DNA of 17,306 nucleotides, taken from assembly GCA_003164305.1 (NCBI GenBank), contig PLSZ01000650.1, positions 14,511 to 31,816 on the forward strand, written 5' to 3'. Below the pieces are notes generated by a model. It worked only from the letters and a program-made list of their open reading frames with translations. It was not told the DNA's origin and made no database searches. The position numbers and the translations under genes are program-made. This DNA comes from Acetobacteraceae bacterium (GTDB lineage: Bacteria; Pseudomonadota; Alphaproteobacteria; Acetobacterales; Acetobacteraceae). Every line of letters begins with the position of its first letter. Position 1 is the first letter of the stretch. Below are positions 1-8,766 of this stretch, piece by piece.

Positions 1-34
1 GGAATCACGGTGGCGACTTAACATGGAGGGATCG

Positions 35-901
35 ATGATGCAGCTTGGCCGGCTTGGCGCGTGGTACTCGACCGATAAGCTTGGCGGGCCAGCGCAAATC
101 AAGGAATTCGTGCAAACCGTCGAAAAGCTCGGATACGATACGTTGTGGTATCCTGAGTCGCGCGGTTACGAATCGTTCGCCGTCGCGGGTTTTATGTTGT
201 CTTGCACGTCGAAGTTGAAGATCGGCAGCTCGATCGCCAGCATCTACGCGCGCGACGCGTTCACGTCCCGGCGCGGAATGATTACGCTGAACGATCTGTA
301 TGGTGGTCGGTTCATCCTTGGCCTTGGCGTGAGTCATCGTCCCATGGTGGAAGGCATTCGCGGTCATACCTACGAAAAGCCGATCCCGGAAATGCGGCGC
401 TACTTGAATGGCATTTGTCAGGGTGAAGCGGGGGCGGATCAGTTTCCCCTCGCCGTCGCCGCGCTTGGACCGTTGATGTTGAAACTGTCAGGCGAATTGA
501 CCCGAGGCGCCCTGCCATACAACACCACGCCAAAGCACACCGCTGAGGCCGCGAAGATCCTCGGTCCCAACAAATGGTGCGCGATCGAGCAAAAAGTCAC
601 GCTGGAAACCGATCCGGCGAAGGCCCGCGCGCTCGGGCGCAAGGAGCTCTCGCGCTACATGGTCCTGGATAATTATCGCAACAACTGGCTGCGCATTGGC
701 TTCACCGAGGCGGACCTGAGCAACGGCGGTTCCGACGCGTTTATCGACGCGATGGTTCTGTGGGGTGGCGCCGATAAAGTGAAACAAGGCCTGCGCGCGC
801 ACTTCGCGGCGGGTGCGACGCATGTGGCGATCCAACCGGTGCATGACGACGGCGACATCGCCGCGCGCGACCACATCCTGACGATGTTGGCGGACACATG
901 A
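35..901 (+). CDS. LLM-class flavin/F420-dependent oxidoreductase
   Basis: Member of the luciferase-like monooxygenase (LLM) superfamily, predicted to be a cytosolic TIM-barrel oxidoreductase using reduced flavin or F420. The substrate cannot be read from the sequence. It resembles the roughly 280-290 residue F420-type subfamily: an N-terminal strand LGRLGAWYS, the segment GYDTLWYPE, the IGSSIASIYARD strand, and the LLM signature GGRFILGLGVSH near residue 100. A GGAGGG at 25-30 lies 4 nt before ATG 35 and 7 nt before ATG 38, so either is preferred to the in-frame ATG 23, which would place the Shine-Dalgarno inside the gene. The stop overlaps the start of the next gene (ATGA, 898-901), implying translational coupling. 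A TAA at 19-21 may be the end of an upstream gene cut by the window. Family call is firm; cofactor and substrate are unknown. Confidence 0.85.
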   Translation: MMQLGRLGAWYSTDKLGGPAQIKEFVQTVEKLGYDTLWYPESRGYESFAVAGFMLSCTSKLKIGSSIASIYARDAFTSRRGMITLNDLYGGRFILGLGVSHRPMVEGIRGHTYEKPIPEMRRYLNGICQGEAGADQFPLAVAALGPLMLKLSGELTRGALPYNTTPKHTAEAAKILGPNKWCAIEQKVTLETDPAKARALGRKELSRYMVLDNYRNNWLRIGFTEADLSNGGSDAFIDAMVLWGGADKVKQGLRAHFAAGATHVAIQPVHDDGDIAARDHILTMLADT

Positions 902-1707
902 TCGACCCTGACAACGGTACGGTTCTGATCACCGGCGCGGCCGGCGCCATTGGCACTGCGTTGCGCGACGGTCTGCGCTCGGGTTGGCGGCATTTGCGGT
1001 TGACCGACGCGCGGCCGGTCAAAAACCCCACTCCGAATGAGGAACCGATCGTCGCGGACGTCGGTGATCGGGCCGCCATCGATCGCATGATGCAAGGCGT
1101 CAGCGCGGTGGTGCATCTGACCGGTGTTGGGGCCGATTACTCGCTGGAGGATCTGTTTCGCGTCAATGTCCGCGGCGTGTTCGACGTCTTCGAAAGCGCC
1201 AGGCTCGCGGGCGTACAGCGCATTGTTTACGCCAGCAGCAATCACGCTTTTGGCTGTTACCCGATTGACGAAAGGGTCAGTCCGGAGATGCCACCCAGGC
1301 CGGACAGTCTCTACGGCGCGTTTAAGGTGTACGGCGAGACGATCCTCCGGAATTATTTCGACCGCCACGGGATCCGTTCGGTGTCGATGCGGATTGGCAC
1401 CTATCGCACGCTGCCAATCGATCAACGTTCTTTGGCGACGTGGTTAAGCCCAGGAGACGTGGCGCGTTTGGTTGATGCGTCGCTGCGCCATGCGGATCCC
1501 GGTTGTCTGATCGTAAACGGCTACTCGGCCAATACCCGCATCAAAATCGCCAGCACCAACTGGGATTTTCTCGGCTACAAACCCCAGGACAACGCCGAAA
1601 ACCATATCGAAATGCTCCGCGCGCGAGGCGTGGACGTGGATGGTCCGTGGGAATGGCCGGAACACGGCGGCTCGCACGCCCAGGTGCCGGAACGCCGGCC
1701 GCGTTAA
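898..1707 (+). CDS. NAD-dependent SDR oxidoreductase, uronate dehydrogenase-like
   Basis: Extended short-chain dehydrogenase/epimerase of 269 residues. The nucleotide-binding glycine motif TGAAGAIG is at residues 12-19. Asp37 after the second strand (LRLTDARP) suggests NAD rather than NADP. The catalytic set is visible: the YASSNHAFG strand (Ser113/Ser114), then Tyr139 and Lys143 in YGAFK. The order ASSNH...YP...RPDSLYG.xK..GE...RIG, and a late LGYKPQDNAE segment, match bacterial uronate dehydrogenases (about 265 residues; hexuronate to aldarolactone) as I remember them. A related sugar-acid dehydrogenase is also possible. The start overlaps the LLM stop by four bases (ATGA). The stop lies 2 nt from the convergent gcvP stop, leaving no room for a terminator. 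Confidence 0.82.
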   Translation: MIDPDNGTVLITGAAGAIGTALRDGLRSGWRHLRLTDARPVKNPTPNEEPIVADVGDRAAIDRMMQGVSAVVHLTGVGADYSLEDLFRVNVRGVFDVFESARLAGVQRIVYASSNHAFGCYPIDERVSPEMPPRPDSLYGAFKVYGETILRNYFDRHGIRSVSMRIGTYRTLPIDQRSLATWLSPGDVARLVDASLRHADPGCLIVNGYSANTRIKIASTNWDFLGYKPQDNAENHIEMLRARGVDVDGPWEWPEHGGSHAQVPERRPR

Positions 1708-1709
1708 CC

Positions 1710-4523
1710 CTATTCCGCCGCCTCCGCGTAAGCTTCCAGCGGGGCGCAGGTGCAAACCAGATTGCGGTCGCCGTAAACATTGTCGATCCGCTTTACCGGC
1801 GGCCAGTACTTCGCCGCGGCAACGAACGGCAACGGAAACGCCGCCTGCTCACGCGAGTAAGCGTGGTTCCAAACGTCCGCCGTGACTTCGCGCGCGGTGT
1901 GCGGCGCGTTTTTCAGAGGATTGTCGGCCTTATCCATCCGGCCGGCGGCGATCGAGTCGATTTCCCCCCGAATCGCGATCATGGCATCGCAAAATCGGTC
2001 TAGTTCGGCTTTCGATTCGCTTTCGGTCGGTTCGATCATCAACGTTCCCGCGACCGGCCAGGACATCGTCGGCGCGTGGTAACCGTAATCCTGCAACCGC
2101 TTGGCGATATCCTCCACCATCACGCCGGAGTCGGCCTGAAAGCCGCGGCAATCGATGATGCATTCATGCGCCACCATGCCGTTGCCGCCGCGATACAACA
2201 CGGGATATGACTCGTTCAGCCGCGCGGCGATATAATTGGCGTTCAGGATCGCGACCTCGGTCGCGCGTTTCAATCCCGCGGCACCCATCATCCGGATATA
2301 GGCGTAGGAAATCGGCAAAATCAGCGCACTGCCAAAACGCGCCGCCGAAACCGCGCCCGCGTCCACGTCCAGCGGATCGCCCGGCAGGAACGGCACCAGG
2401 TGCGAGGCGACGCCGATCGGCCCAACACCCGGCCCACCGCCGCCATGCGGGATGCAGAACGTCTTGTGCAAATTCAAATGGCAAACATCCGCCCCGATCA
2501 GTCCCGGTGAGGTCAGCCCCAACTGGGCGTTCATATTCGCGCCGTCCATGTAAACCTGGCCGCCCGCGTCGTGCACGGCCGAGCAAATGTCACGAATTTC
2601 GGCCTCAAAGACCCCATGCGTCGAGGGATAGGTAATCATCAACGCCGACAACCGATCCCGGTTGGCCGCGACCTTCGCGCGCAAATCGTCCAGATCGACA
2701 TTGCCATCGCGATCGCAGCCAACTACGCCGACGCGAAGTCCGGCCATCGCGGCGCTGGCAGGGTTGGTGCCATGCGCCGAAGACGGGATCAGGCAAATAT
2801 CGCGATGCGTCTCGCCGCGGGATTCATGCCAACGGCGGATCGCCAGCAGTCCGGCGTATTCGCCCTGAGAACCGGCATTGGGCTGCAACGACACCGCCGC
2901 GAAGCCGGTGAGCTCCCGCAACCAATCGGCCAGGCGTTGGATCAACACGCGAAACCCCTCGGTCTGATCGTCCGGCGCGAAGGGGTGGATCGCCGCGAAA
3001 CCCGGCAGCGTGATCGGGATCATTTCGGCGGTGGCGTTCAATTTCATCGTGCATGACCCCAGAGGAATCATGGACCGATTCAACGCGATGTCCTTGTCTT
3101 CCAGACGCTTGAGATAACGGAGCATCTCATGCTCCGAATGATACCGATTGAAAACGGTCTGCGCCAGAAACGCATCGGCGCGTGCCGCGAAGCCTGGAAC
3201 GGCTCCGGCCAAAGGCGCGCCCAGAAGCGCCGCCAGCGCGTTAAGATCGTCACGCGTGACGGTTTCATCCAGCGCGATTCCCACCGCGCCATCATCGACC
3301 CGGCGGAAATTAAATCCCGACTCGCGCGCCGCGCGCAGCAGAGCATCCGGATTGACGCATTCCACCACGATCGTATCGAAAAACGCCGCGTGCCGAATGC
3401 CAAACCCGCCACGCTTCGCGCAATCCGCCAGCATGCGCGCCTGCAACCCAACCCGCCGGGCGATCCGACGCAGCCCATCCGGCCCATGCCACACGGCGTA
3501 CATGCCCGCGATCACCGCCAGCAACACCTGCGCGGTGCAGATATTCGACGTGGCCTTTTCCCGCCTGATATGTTGCTCGCGCGTTTGCAGCGCCAGCCGC
3601 ATCGCCGGCTCCCCGACCGCATCGACGGAGACACCGACCAGCCGGCCCGGCATGTGGCGTTTGAACGCATCGCGGGTGGCGAAAAACGCCGCATGAGGAC
3701 CCCCGAACCCCATCGGCACGCCAAACCGTTGCGAAGAACCAACGACAATGTCCGCGCCCATTTCCCCGGGCGGCTTTAACAAAACCAGCGCCAACGGATC
3801 CGCCGCGACGATCGCCAGCGCACCCTGTGCATGAGCCGCCGCGATTTCCGCTGTCAGATCGCGCACCTGACCGGTTGTTCCAGGATATTGCAGCAGAATC
3901 GCGAATGGCTTCGCTTCCCCTACCTGTCCCAAAGAAATCCCCAAAGCCCGCGCCCGCGTGGTCAGCACCGCGCGCGTTTGCGGGTGCACGTCGTCGGCCA
4001 CGGCAATCACATCGGATTTCGTTTTGCTGATGGCATGCGCCATCGCCATCGCCTCGGCCGCCGCGGTCGCTTCATCCAGCATCGAGGCGTTGGCGATTTC
4101 CATGCCGGTCAGTTCACAGACCAGCGTTTGAAAGTTGACCAGAGCCTCGAGACGGCCCTGCGCGATTTCCGCCTGATACGGCGTATAGGCGGTGTACCAG
4201 CCGGGGCTTTCCAGGACATTTCGCAGGATCACCGGCGGCGTGACGGTGCCGTGGTAGCCCATGCCGATCAGCGACTTCTTCAACACATTGCGATCGGCCA
4301 ACGCACGCAGTTCGGCGATCACGGCGGCCTCGTCGACCGGCGGCGGCAAATTCATCGCCTGATTGGAACGGATCGACTCCGGCACGGCGGCCGCCGCCGC
4401 ATCATCCAGGCTGGCGCGTCCGATCACACGCAGCATCGCCGCGATGTCGGCGTCGGACGGCCCAATATGGCGAGAAACAAACTGATCGGCGGCCTCAAGT
4501 TCCGCGAGGAGATCCATACTCAC
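1710..4523 (-). CDS. gcvP: Glycine dehydrogenase (aminomethyl-transferring), P protein
   Basis: PLP-dependent decarboxylase of the glycine cleavage system. It removes CO2 from glycine and passes the aminomethyl group to the lipoyl arm of GcvH. At 937 residues it is the fused, homodimeric form (E. coli about 957). The N-terminus contains the family [10 protein letters not shown] segment; [14 protein letters not shown] and SNICTAQ are in the N-terminal half. The PLP-binding lysine is in [18 protein letters not shown], about residue 687. The C-terminal SYAYIRMMG and PTESE segments are also present. The start is either GTG 4523, which overlaps the gcvH stop (GTGA), or ATG 4517. A GGAG at 4529-4532 is 5 and 11 nt away respectively, so the choice is open. 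It is the last gene of gcvTHP, converging with the SDR gene across 2 nt. Confidence 0.97.
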   Translation of the reverse strand: MSMDLLAELEAADQFVSRHIGPSDADIAAMLRVIGRASLDDAAAAAVPESIRSNQAMNLPPPVDEAAVIAELRALADRNVLKKSLIGMGYHGTVTPPVILRNVLESPGWYTAYTPYQAEIAQGRLEALVNFQTLVCELTGMEIANASMLDEATAAAEAMAMAHAISKTKSDVIAVADDVHPQTRAVLTTRARALGISLGQVGEAKPFAILLQYPGTTGQVRDLTAEIAAAHAQGALAIVAADPLALVLLKPPGEMGADIVVGSSQRFGVPMGFGGPHAAFFATRDAFKRHMPGRLVGVSVDAVGEPAMRLALQTREQHIRREKATSNICTAQVLLAVIAGMYAVWHGPDGLRRIARRVGLQARMLADCAKRGGFGIRHAAFFDTIVVECVNPDALLRAARESGFNFRRVDDGAVGIALDETVTRDDLNALAALLGAPLAGAVPGFAARADAFLAQTVFNRYHSEHEMLRYLKRLEDKDIALNRSMIPLGSCTMKLNATAEMIPITLPGFAAIHPFAPDDQTEGFRVLIQRLADWLRELTGFAAVSLQPNAGSQGEYAGLLAIRRWHESRGETHRDICLIPSSAHGTNPASAAMAGLRVGVVGCDRDGNVDLDDLRAKVAANRDRLSALMITYPSTHGVFEAEIRDICSAVHDAGGQVYMDGANMNAQLGLTSPGLIGADVCHLNLHKTFCIPHGGGGPGVGPIGVASHLVPFLPGDPLDVDAGAVSAARFGSALILPISYAYIRMMGAAGLKRATEVAILNANYIAARLNESYPVLYRGGNGMVAHECIIDCRGFQADSGVMVEDIAKRLQDYGYHAPTMSWPVAGTLMIEPTESESKAELDRFCDAMIAIRGEIDSIAAGRMDKADNPLKNAPHTAREVTADVWNHAYSREQAAFPLPFVAAAKYWPPVKRIDNVYGDRNLVCTCAPLEAYAEAAE

Positions 4524-4906
4524 AACGTCTCCACGTACTCGTCATAGGCTTCCTGATCCATCAGTTCCTCGAACGCGGCGGTATCGTCGATTTCCAGGCG
4601 GAAGAACCAGCCTTCGCCCATGGCGTCGTTGTTGACGATCTCGGGGTCTTCGACGATCGTTTCGTTGATCTCGGCGACGCGGCCGGCCAGTGGCGCGTAA
4701 ACATCCGATGCCGCCTTGACGCTTTCGACGACAGCGCAGGCCTCACCGGCGACGACGTCGCGCTCCAGTTCCGGCAGTTCGATGAACACCAGTTCGCCCA
4801 ACTGTTGTTGCGCGTGATCGGTGATGCCGACGGTGACGATATCGCCGTCCAGTTTCAGCCACTCATGGTCCTTGGTAAAACGCGTGTCGGAGTTCTTGCC
4901 TGGCAT
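4520..4906 (-). CDS. gcvH: Glycine cleavage system H protein
   Basis: Small lipoyl carrier of 128 residues, the usual length. It shuttles the aminomethyl intermediate between GcvP and GcvT and is reoxidised by dihydrolipoamide dehydrogenase, whose gene is not in this window. The lipoylated lysine is Lys64 in the diagnostic [12 protein letters not shown] motif. The N-terminal [22 protein letters not shown] and the GEGWFFRLE segment are also typical. ATG 4906 is preceded by AGGAG at 4914-4918. The gene begins 14 nt after the gcvT stop and its stop overlaps the gcvP GTG codon, so the three genes form one tight operon. Confidence 0.97.
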   Translation of the reverse strand: MPGKNSDTRFTKDHEWLKLDGDIVTVGITDHAQQQLGELVFIELPELERDVVAGEACAVVESVKAASDVYAPLAGRVAEINETIVEDPEIVNNDAMGEGWFFRLEIDDTAAFEELMDQEAYDEYVETL

Positions 4907-4920
4907 TGGACTGCTCCTGT

Positions 4921-6045
4921 TCAGCGGATGTATCGATGGGCGACGAAGGGCATTGGGACGACGGTCGCGGGCAGCGGTTTGCCACGCACCATCAGCGAGA
5001 GTTTCGTTCCGTCGTCAGACAAATCGCGGCGGACGTACCCCATGGCCATGGGCCCGTTCAACGTCGGTCCGAAGCCGCCCGAGGTGATCTCCCCCACCAT
5101 GTCCTGCCCGTCCGGCGTCAGGATGGCGGTGTGTTCGCGTGCCGGCGCGCGCCCGTCGGGCCGGATGCCGACACGGCGGCGCGCCGGACCGTTGTCCAGC
5201 TGATCGCGAATCGCGGGACCGCCGGCGAAATCCCACGCCAGCTTGCGGCGCTTGCCGATGGCCCAAACAAGGCCGGCTTCGACGGGAGAGGTGGTTTCGT
5301 CGATGTCGTTGCCATACAGGCAAAGCCCGGCCTCCAGACGCAACGAATCGCGCGCGCCAAGGCCGGCGGGGATCACCTCGGGTTCGCGGATCAGCCGGTC
5401 GGCCAACGTCACCGCCATGCCGCGCGGGACGGAAAGTTCGAACCCATCCTCCCCGGTATAGCCGGAGCGGGAGACGATGCAGGTGACATCCGCGACCTGC
5501 AGGCGAGCAACGCCCATGAACGGAAGCGACGTGGCACCAGGCGCGAGGCGGTCCATGACCGAAGCGGCTTTCGGGCCTTGCAGCGCCAGCAGCGCGCGAT
5601 CTTCCATCACGCTGACTGGCGTGATCGTCCCGATGCGGGCGAAATCGATCGCCTTGCGGCTGGCGTTGACCACGATGAACAATCCCTCGGGACCGGTATT
5701 GGCGACCATCAGGTCGTCGATGATGCCACCGGTGTCGTTGGTCAGCAGCGTGTAGCGTTGCCGCCCAGGTTTGAGGCCGGCGATATCACCGCAGACCAGA
5801 TGTTCCAGCGCGGCGGCCGTGCCGGTACCATGCAGCATCGCCTGTCCCATGTGGGAGACGTCGAACAAAGCGGCCTGCTCGCGGCAATACAGGTGCTCGG
5901 CCATGACGCCGCCTTTGCAGCGCGCCGCGAGGTCGCCTTTGAAATCGTATTGCACCGGCATCGAGTGGCCGGCGAAGGGCACCATCCGGGCGCCGTGGTG
6001 GCGGTGCCATTGTTCGAGCGGCGTGGTCAGCAGGGTTTCTGTCAC
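4921..6045 (-). CDS. gcvT: Aminomethyltransferase, glycine cleavage T protein
   Basis: Tetrahydrofolate-dependent aminomethyltransferase of 374 residues. It releases ammonia from the GcvH-bound aminomethyl group and forms 5,10-methylene-THF. Diagnostic segments are the N-terminal GARMVPFAGHSMPVQY, DVSHMGQ, the folate-site LLTNDTGGIIDDLMV (Asp104 corresponds to the conserved catalytic aspartate), and SRSGYTGEDGFEL. The C-terminal IGVRPDGRAPAR-like stretch and LGGFGPT-type loop are also seen. The start codon is GTG 6045, preceded at 7 nt by GGAG (6052-6055). That ribosome binding site is complementary to part of the upstream riboswitch, so translation is probably glycine controlled. First gene of gcvTHP. 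Confidence 0.96.
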   Translation of the reverse strand: MTETLLTTPLEQWHRHHGARMVPFAGHSMPVQYDFKGDLAARCKGGVMAEHLYCREQAALFDVSHMGQAMLHGTGTAAALEHLVCGDIAGLKPGRQRYTLLTNDTGGIIDDLMVANTGPEGLFIVVNASRKAIDFARIGTITPVSVMEDRALLALQGPKAASVMDRLAPGATSLPFMGVARLQVADVTCIVSRSGYTGEDGFELSVPRGMAVTLADRLIREPEVIPAGLGARDSLRLEAGLCLYGNDIDETTSPVEAGLVWAIGKRRKLAWDFAGGPAIRDQLDNGPARRRVGIRPDGRAPAREHTAILTPDGQDMVGEITSGGFGPTLNGPMAMGYVRRDLSDDGTKLSLMVRGKPLPATVVPMPFVAHRYIR

Positions 6046-6118
6046 TCAGGTCTCCGCGCAAGGTCGTACCATCGGCGAAATGCCGGCGGCGTGACCCCCC
6101 TCTGTCGCGGAACCTGAG
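6045..6118 (-). promoter_or_regulatory. Predicted anti-Shine-Dalgarno switch helix of the glycine riboswitch
   Basis: On the minus strand, aptamer-2 core CTCAGGTTCCGCG (6118-6106) is fully complementary, apart from one bulged G, to CGCGGAGACCTGAG (6058-6045). The latter contains the GGAG ribosome binding site and the first base of the gcvT GTG start. When aptamer 2 folds around glycine, its CUCAGG core is occupied and the ribosome binding site is free. Without glycine the 13-bp helix would hide it. The helix is read directly from the sequence; the ON direction is inferred. Confidence 0.75.
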
Positions 6119-6285
6119 AGATTCGGGACCTCATGTCCCTTACTCCGTCGGTGCGCCTGCACGCTGCTGCGTCAGACGGCTTTCCAGAGATCCCTGTTCC
6201 CCGCGCGGTCCCTGTTGCCTGAGCGTTTCCGGGGGCCGGTTGCGCCTTCGGCGGCGGGCACAAGCCCACTCTCTCCCGCGCCGGG
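6100..6285 (-). promoter_or_regulatory. Tandem glycine riboswitch upstream of gcvTHP
   Basis: Two glycine aptamers in series on the minus strand. Aptamer 1 spans about 6281 to 6203: P1 strands GCGCGG (6276-6281) and CCGCGC (6203-6208), with GGGAGAG, GCCGAAGGCGCAA, AAACGCTCAGGCAACAGGGACC between. Aptamer 2 spans about 6189 to 6100: P1 CTCTG/CAGAG, with CTCTGGAAAGCC, GCACCGACGGAGTAAGGG, ATCTCTCAGG between. A short linker (6190-6202) joins them. These are the conserved glycine-riboswitch blocks, in the known tandem order, placed directly before gcvT. The 3' end is about 55 nt from the gcvT GTG. No U-tract terminator follows, so control is likely of translation (next entry). Confidence 0.95.
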
Positions 6286-6439
6286 TGGCTGGGACGGGGG
6301 CACCTTGGCGGAAAGCGGGCGGCGCTTCAAGGAAGGAATCGCGGAGTGGGTGGACGCCGGGGAATCTTGTTCGGTGTGAGGCCGGCCTGGGTATGTTTCG
6401 AATCGTTGAAACACTCAGCGGCCAGGTAGGCTGAACGCT
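6286..6439 (-). promoter_or_regulatory. gcv leader/promoter region with a 6-bp inverted repeat
   Basis: This 154-nt gap between the LysR stop and the riboswitch must hold any gcv-specific promoter. I see no convincing -35/-10 pair. It does contain TGTTTC-N8-GAAACA (6394-6413), a dyad of the size typical for LysR-type binding sites. With a GcvA-like LysR gene immediately upstream, this is the best candidate operator here, but binding is not shown by the sequence. Confidence 0.4.
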
Positions 6440-7399
6440 TCACGCCTGACGCGGCGGAGCGCTGACCCCCGACGCACCTGACGAAACAGTTCCGGCCGAT
6501 TTCGCGAGCCAATCGCAAAACACCTCGCTCGCGGGATTGATGGCGTCGCGGCGCGGAAGATAGGCGAAGTAGGCGCGCGCCGGCAGGCTCACCCCGGGAA
6601 ACGGGGTCACCAGCCGTCCCGCCGCGAGATCGTCGGCGATCAGGGCAGTCGGACCGATGGCGACGCCCAGACCATCGATCGCGGCCTGAAGCGAGAGGTA
6701 GAAATGATCGAAGGTCAGCGTCGCCGCCGGCTGCAACCCGGCGCACCCGGCCGCCGTCAACCAATCATGCCACAGTCTGGGCATCGTACTGACATGGATC
6801 AGCGTATGGCGCGCCAGATCGCCGGCGGTTTCCAGAGGACGCCGCCGCGGCAGCATCGGACCGCACACCGGCAGGCGGCGTTCGTTCAACAGGCGGCGCG
6901 AGACGAAGCCATGAAACGTATCGGGCCCGCCGCGGATCACCACGTCGTACTCTTCCGCCAACGCATCGACCGGCTCGTTGGCGGTCGTCAGGCGAACTTC
7001 GATATCCGGATGCAGCTCGCGGAAAATCGTCAGGCGCGGCAGAAGCCAACGCAGGCTGAATGTCGCCAGGGCATTCACGCGCAACACGGCCGCCGTTGGG
7101 TCGCCCGAACGCTCCCCGTGCCGGCGCGCCGCCTCCGAAATACGTTCGAGCGCCGGACCGAACTCCGCGAGCAACGCGTCGCCCTGAGACGTCAACGCCA
7201 CGCCCCGGTTCAGCCTGCGAAACAGCGCCGGTTGGCCGAGCCATTCCTCCAGCAAATGGATCTGCCGGCTGATCGCGCCATGCGTCACGCCGAGTTCGTC
7301 GGCGGCATCCTTGAAACTGCCGCGGCGCGCGGCGGCCTCGAACGCGCGAACGGCATTCATCGGCGGCAGTACCCCGCGGTTGGAAGGCGCGCGCGGCAT
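6440..7399 (-). CDS. LysR-family transcriptional regulator, GcvA-like
   Basis: Regulator of 319 residues. An N-terminal winged helix-turn-helix lies at about residues 15-75: LPPMNAVRAFEAAARRGSFKDAADELGVTHGAISRQIHLLEEWLGQPALFRRLNRGVALTSQG. It is followed by a periplasmic-binding-like effector domain to the C-terminus. The PPMNAVRAFEAAAR opening and RRLNRGVALT wing are characteristic of the GcvA branch. ATG 7399 is chosen because the family N-terminus lies 13 residues downstream; the frame extends further upstream but looks non-coding. An AGGA sits about 11 nt before it. It is divergent from an MFS gene and lies just upstream of the riboswitch-controlled gcv operon, so its target could be either. 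Whether it is a true GcvA orthologue is uncertain. Confidence 0.88.
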   Translation of the reverse strand: MPRAPSNRGVLPPMNAVRAFEAAARRGSFKDAADELGVTHGAISRQIHLLEEWLGQPALFRRLNRGVALTSQGDALLAEFGPALERISEAARRHGERSGDPTAAVLRVNALATFSLRWLLPRLTIFRELHPDIEVRLTTANEPVDALAEEYDVVIRGGPDTFHGFVSRRLLNERRLPVCGPMLPRRRPLETAGDLARHTLIHVSTMPRLWHDWLTAAGCAGLQPAATLTFDHFYLSLQAAIDGLGVAIGPTALIADDLAAGRLVTPFPGVSLPARAYFAYLPRRDAINPASEVFCDWLAKSAGTVSSGASGVSAPPRQA

Positions 7400-7530
7400 G
7401 GCGTGAGTTTTCCTGACCCGAGAGCGCAGAATAAGTCGGTTGTGCGGAAGCCGCGAGAGGGACAGGTTCGGGTGACCGAGATTTTTTGTGTCGCGACAAC
7501 GCGCCGGACACCAGGTGGAGGAAACCGCGG
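7400..7530. promoter_or_regulatory. Divergent promoter region between LysR and MFS genes
   Basis: 131-bp divergent gap expected to carry the promoters of both genes. It contains the 10-bp palindrome TGTCGCGACA (7489-7498), just upstream of the MFS ribosome binding site, and an A+T run at 7481-7487. No clear sigma-70 boxes were identified. Autoregulation and control of the divergent transporter by the LysR protein would be usual for this layout, but this is inference. Confidence 0.35.
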
Positions 7531-8751
7531 GTGAGCGATTTTGCTGCGTCAATACCCGCCCGCGTGAGGATGCCAGACACATCCCGCCGTCGGCGCACCC
7601 TGGCGATGGCGGGCCTGGCGCACGCGCTGCATGACGGATTCACCGACATGATCTACGTCCTGCTGCCGGTATGGCAGGCGCAGTTCGGGCTGAGCTACGA
7701 AGCTCTGGCGGCGCTACGCGGCCTTTATGTCGGCGCGCTGGCCGCGCTGCAGGTGCCGTCCGGCCACCTCGCGCGGCATTTGAACGCCCGGACCGTCCTG
7801 GTGCTTGGCACATTGTTGAGCGCGGGCGGTTATACGCTCGCGGGATTTTCCGGGGGCCTCGCGGGACTGTGCGCCTCCCTCGTCCTGGCCGGAGCGGGTG
7901 GCAGCACGCAGCACCCGCTCGCCTCCGCCGCGGTTTCCCGAGCCTATGGCGGCTCGGCGCGCGGCCCACTCGGTACCTATAACTTCGCCGGAGACGTCGG
8001 CAAAGCGACGCTGCCGCCCGCCGTCTCGCTGATATTGACGGCGACCGATTGGCGCGTGGCGCTTTGGCTGGTGGCCGGCGGGGGGGTCGTGGTGGCGATC
8101 TTGCTCCGCTGGCTGATGCCGCTGGTCCCCAACCCCTCGCACACCCCCGAGACGACCGTCGGAACGCGGCGAGGCGGCGCCGTCAAAGGCGGCTTCGGTT
8201 TGCTCCTGAGCATCGGCATTCTGGACAGCGCGACCCGCATGGCCTTTCTGCTGTTCCTGCCGTTCCTGCTCCAGGCGAAGGGCGCGTCGCTGCCGACAGT
8301 CGGTCTCGCTTTGTCGCTGGTGTTCATCGGAGGCGCGCTCGGCAAGGCCGCGTGCGGCTGGCTCGGCGCGCGCCTTGGCCTGTTGGCGACGGTGGTTTCG
8401 ACCGAGGTTGGCACGGCGGCGGCGATCCTCGCGGTCCTCGCTTCGCCGCTCCCGCTGAGTCTCGCGTTGCTGCCCGTCCTCGGCGTGATGCTCAACGGCA
8501 CCTCATCGGTGCTTTACGGCACGGTGCCGGAACTCGTGACCAGCAGGCGGATCGAGCGTGCCTTCGCGCTGTTCTACACTGGCACGCTAGGATCGAGCGC
8601 GTTGGCGCCCGTCCTCTATGGGTGGCTTGGCGACGCGGCCGGTCCGGTCTGGGCAGCGCGCGCGGCGGCCATGACCGCTCTTGGAGTCGTTCCGCTCATG
8701 CTCATACTGGCCCCTCGGTTGGCCTCCGCCGAGAGGTCGCCAGATGCCTGA
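7531..8751 (+). CDS. MFS transporter
   Basis: Major facilitator superfamily membrane protein of 406 residues, with about 12 hydrophobic segments in two blocks separated by a central hydrophilic stretch near residues 210-230 (NPSHTPETTVGTRRGG). The opening HALHDGFTDMIYVLLPVWQAQFGLSYEALAALRGLYVG resembles the fosmidomycin-resistance (Fsr)-like branch of drug-efflux MFS proteins; the substrate is not predictable. GTG 7531 is chosen because GGAGGA (7517-7522) lies 8 nt before it. The in-frame upstream extension lacks a ribosome binding site, and ATG 7570 is a weaker alternative. It is divergent from the LysR gene and convergent with the histidine phosphatase gene, 15 nt apart. Confidence 0.88.
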   Translation: MSDFAASIPARVRMPDTSRRRRTLAMAGLAHALHDGFTDMIYVLLPVWQAQFGLSYEALAALRGLYVGALAALQVPSGHLARHLNARTVLVLGTLLSAGGYTLAGFSGGLAGLCASLVLAGAGGSTQHPLASAAVSRAYGGSARGPLGTYNFAGDVGKATLPPAVSLILTATDWRVALWLVAGGGVVVAILLRWLMPLVPNPSHTPETTVGTRRGGAVKGGFGLLLSIGILDSATRMAFLLFLPFLLQAKGASLPTVGLALSLVFIGGALGKAACGWLGARLGLLATVVSTEVGTAAAILAVLASPLPLSLALLPVLGVMLNGTSSVLYGTVPELVTSRRIERAFALFYTGTLGSSALAPVLYGWLGDAAGPVWAARAAAMTALGVVPLMLILAPRLASAERSPDA

Positions 8752-8766
8752 ACGTGGACGGCGGCT

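Noticed and set aside
1..21. 3' end of an upstream gene (codons ending in TAA at 19-21)
   Set aside because: Six codons cannot be assigned to anything, and other frames are equally possible.
6074..6086. Small hairpin CGGC-GAAAT-GCCG between riboswitch and gcvT as an intrinsic terminator
   Set aside because: Only 4 bp and no U-run. The 13-bp ribosome-site helix is a better expression platform.
4906..6117. A 403-codon open frame on the + strand opposite gcvT
   Set aside because: Arginine/glycine/alanine-rich shadow frame typical of GC-rich DNA. It has no recognisable motifs and overlaps a certain gcvT and its riboswitch.
7489..7498. Palindrome TGTCGCGACA as a defined LysR operator
   Set aside because: Ten-base palindromes made of G and C occur by chance in such DNA; kept only as a note in the divergent promoter entry.
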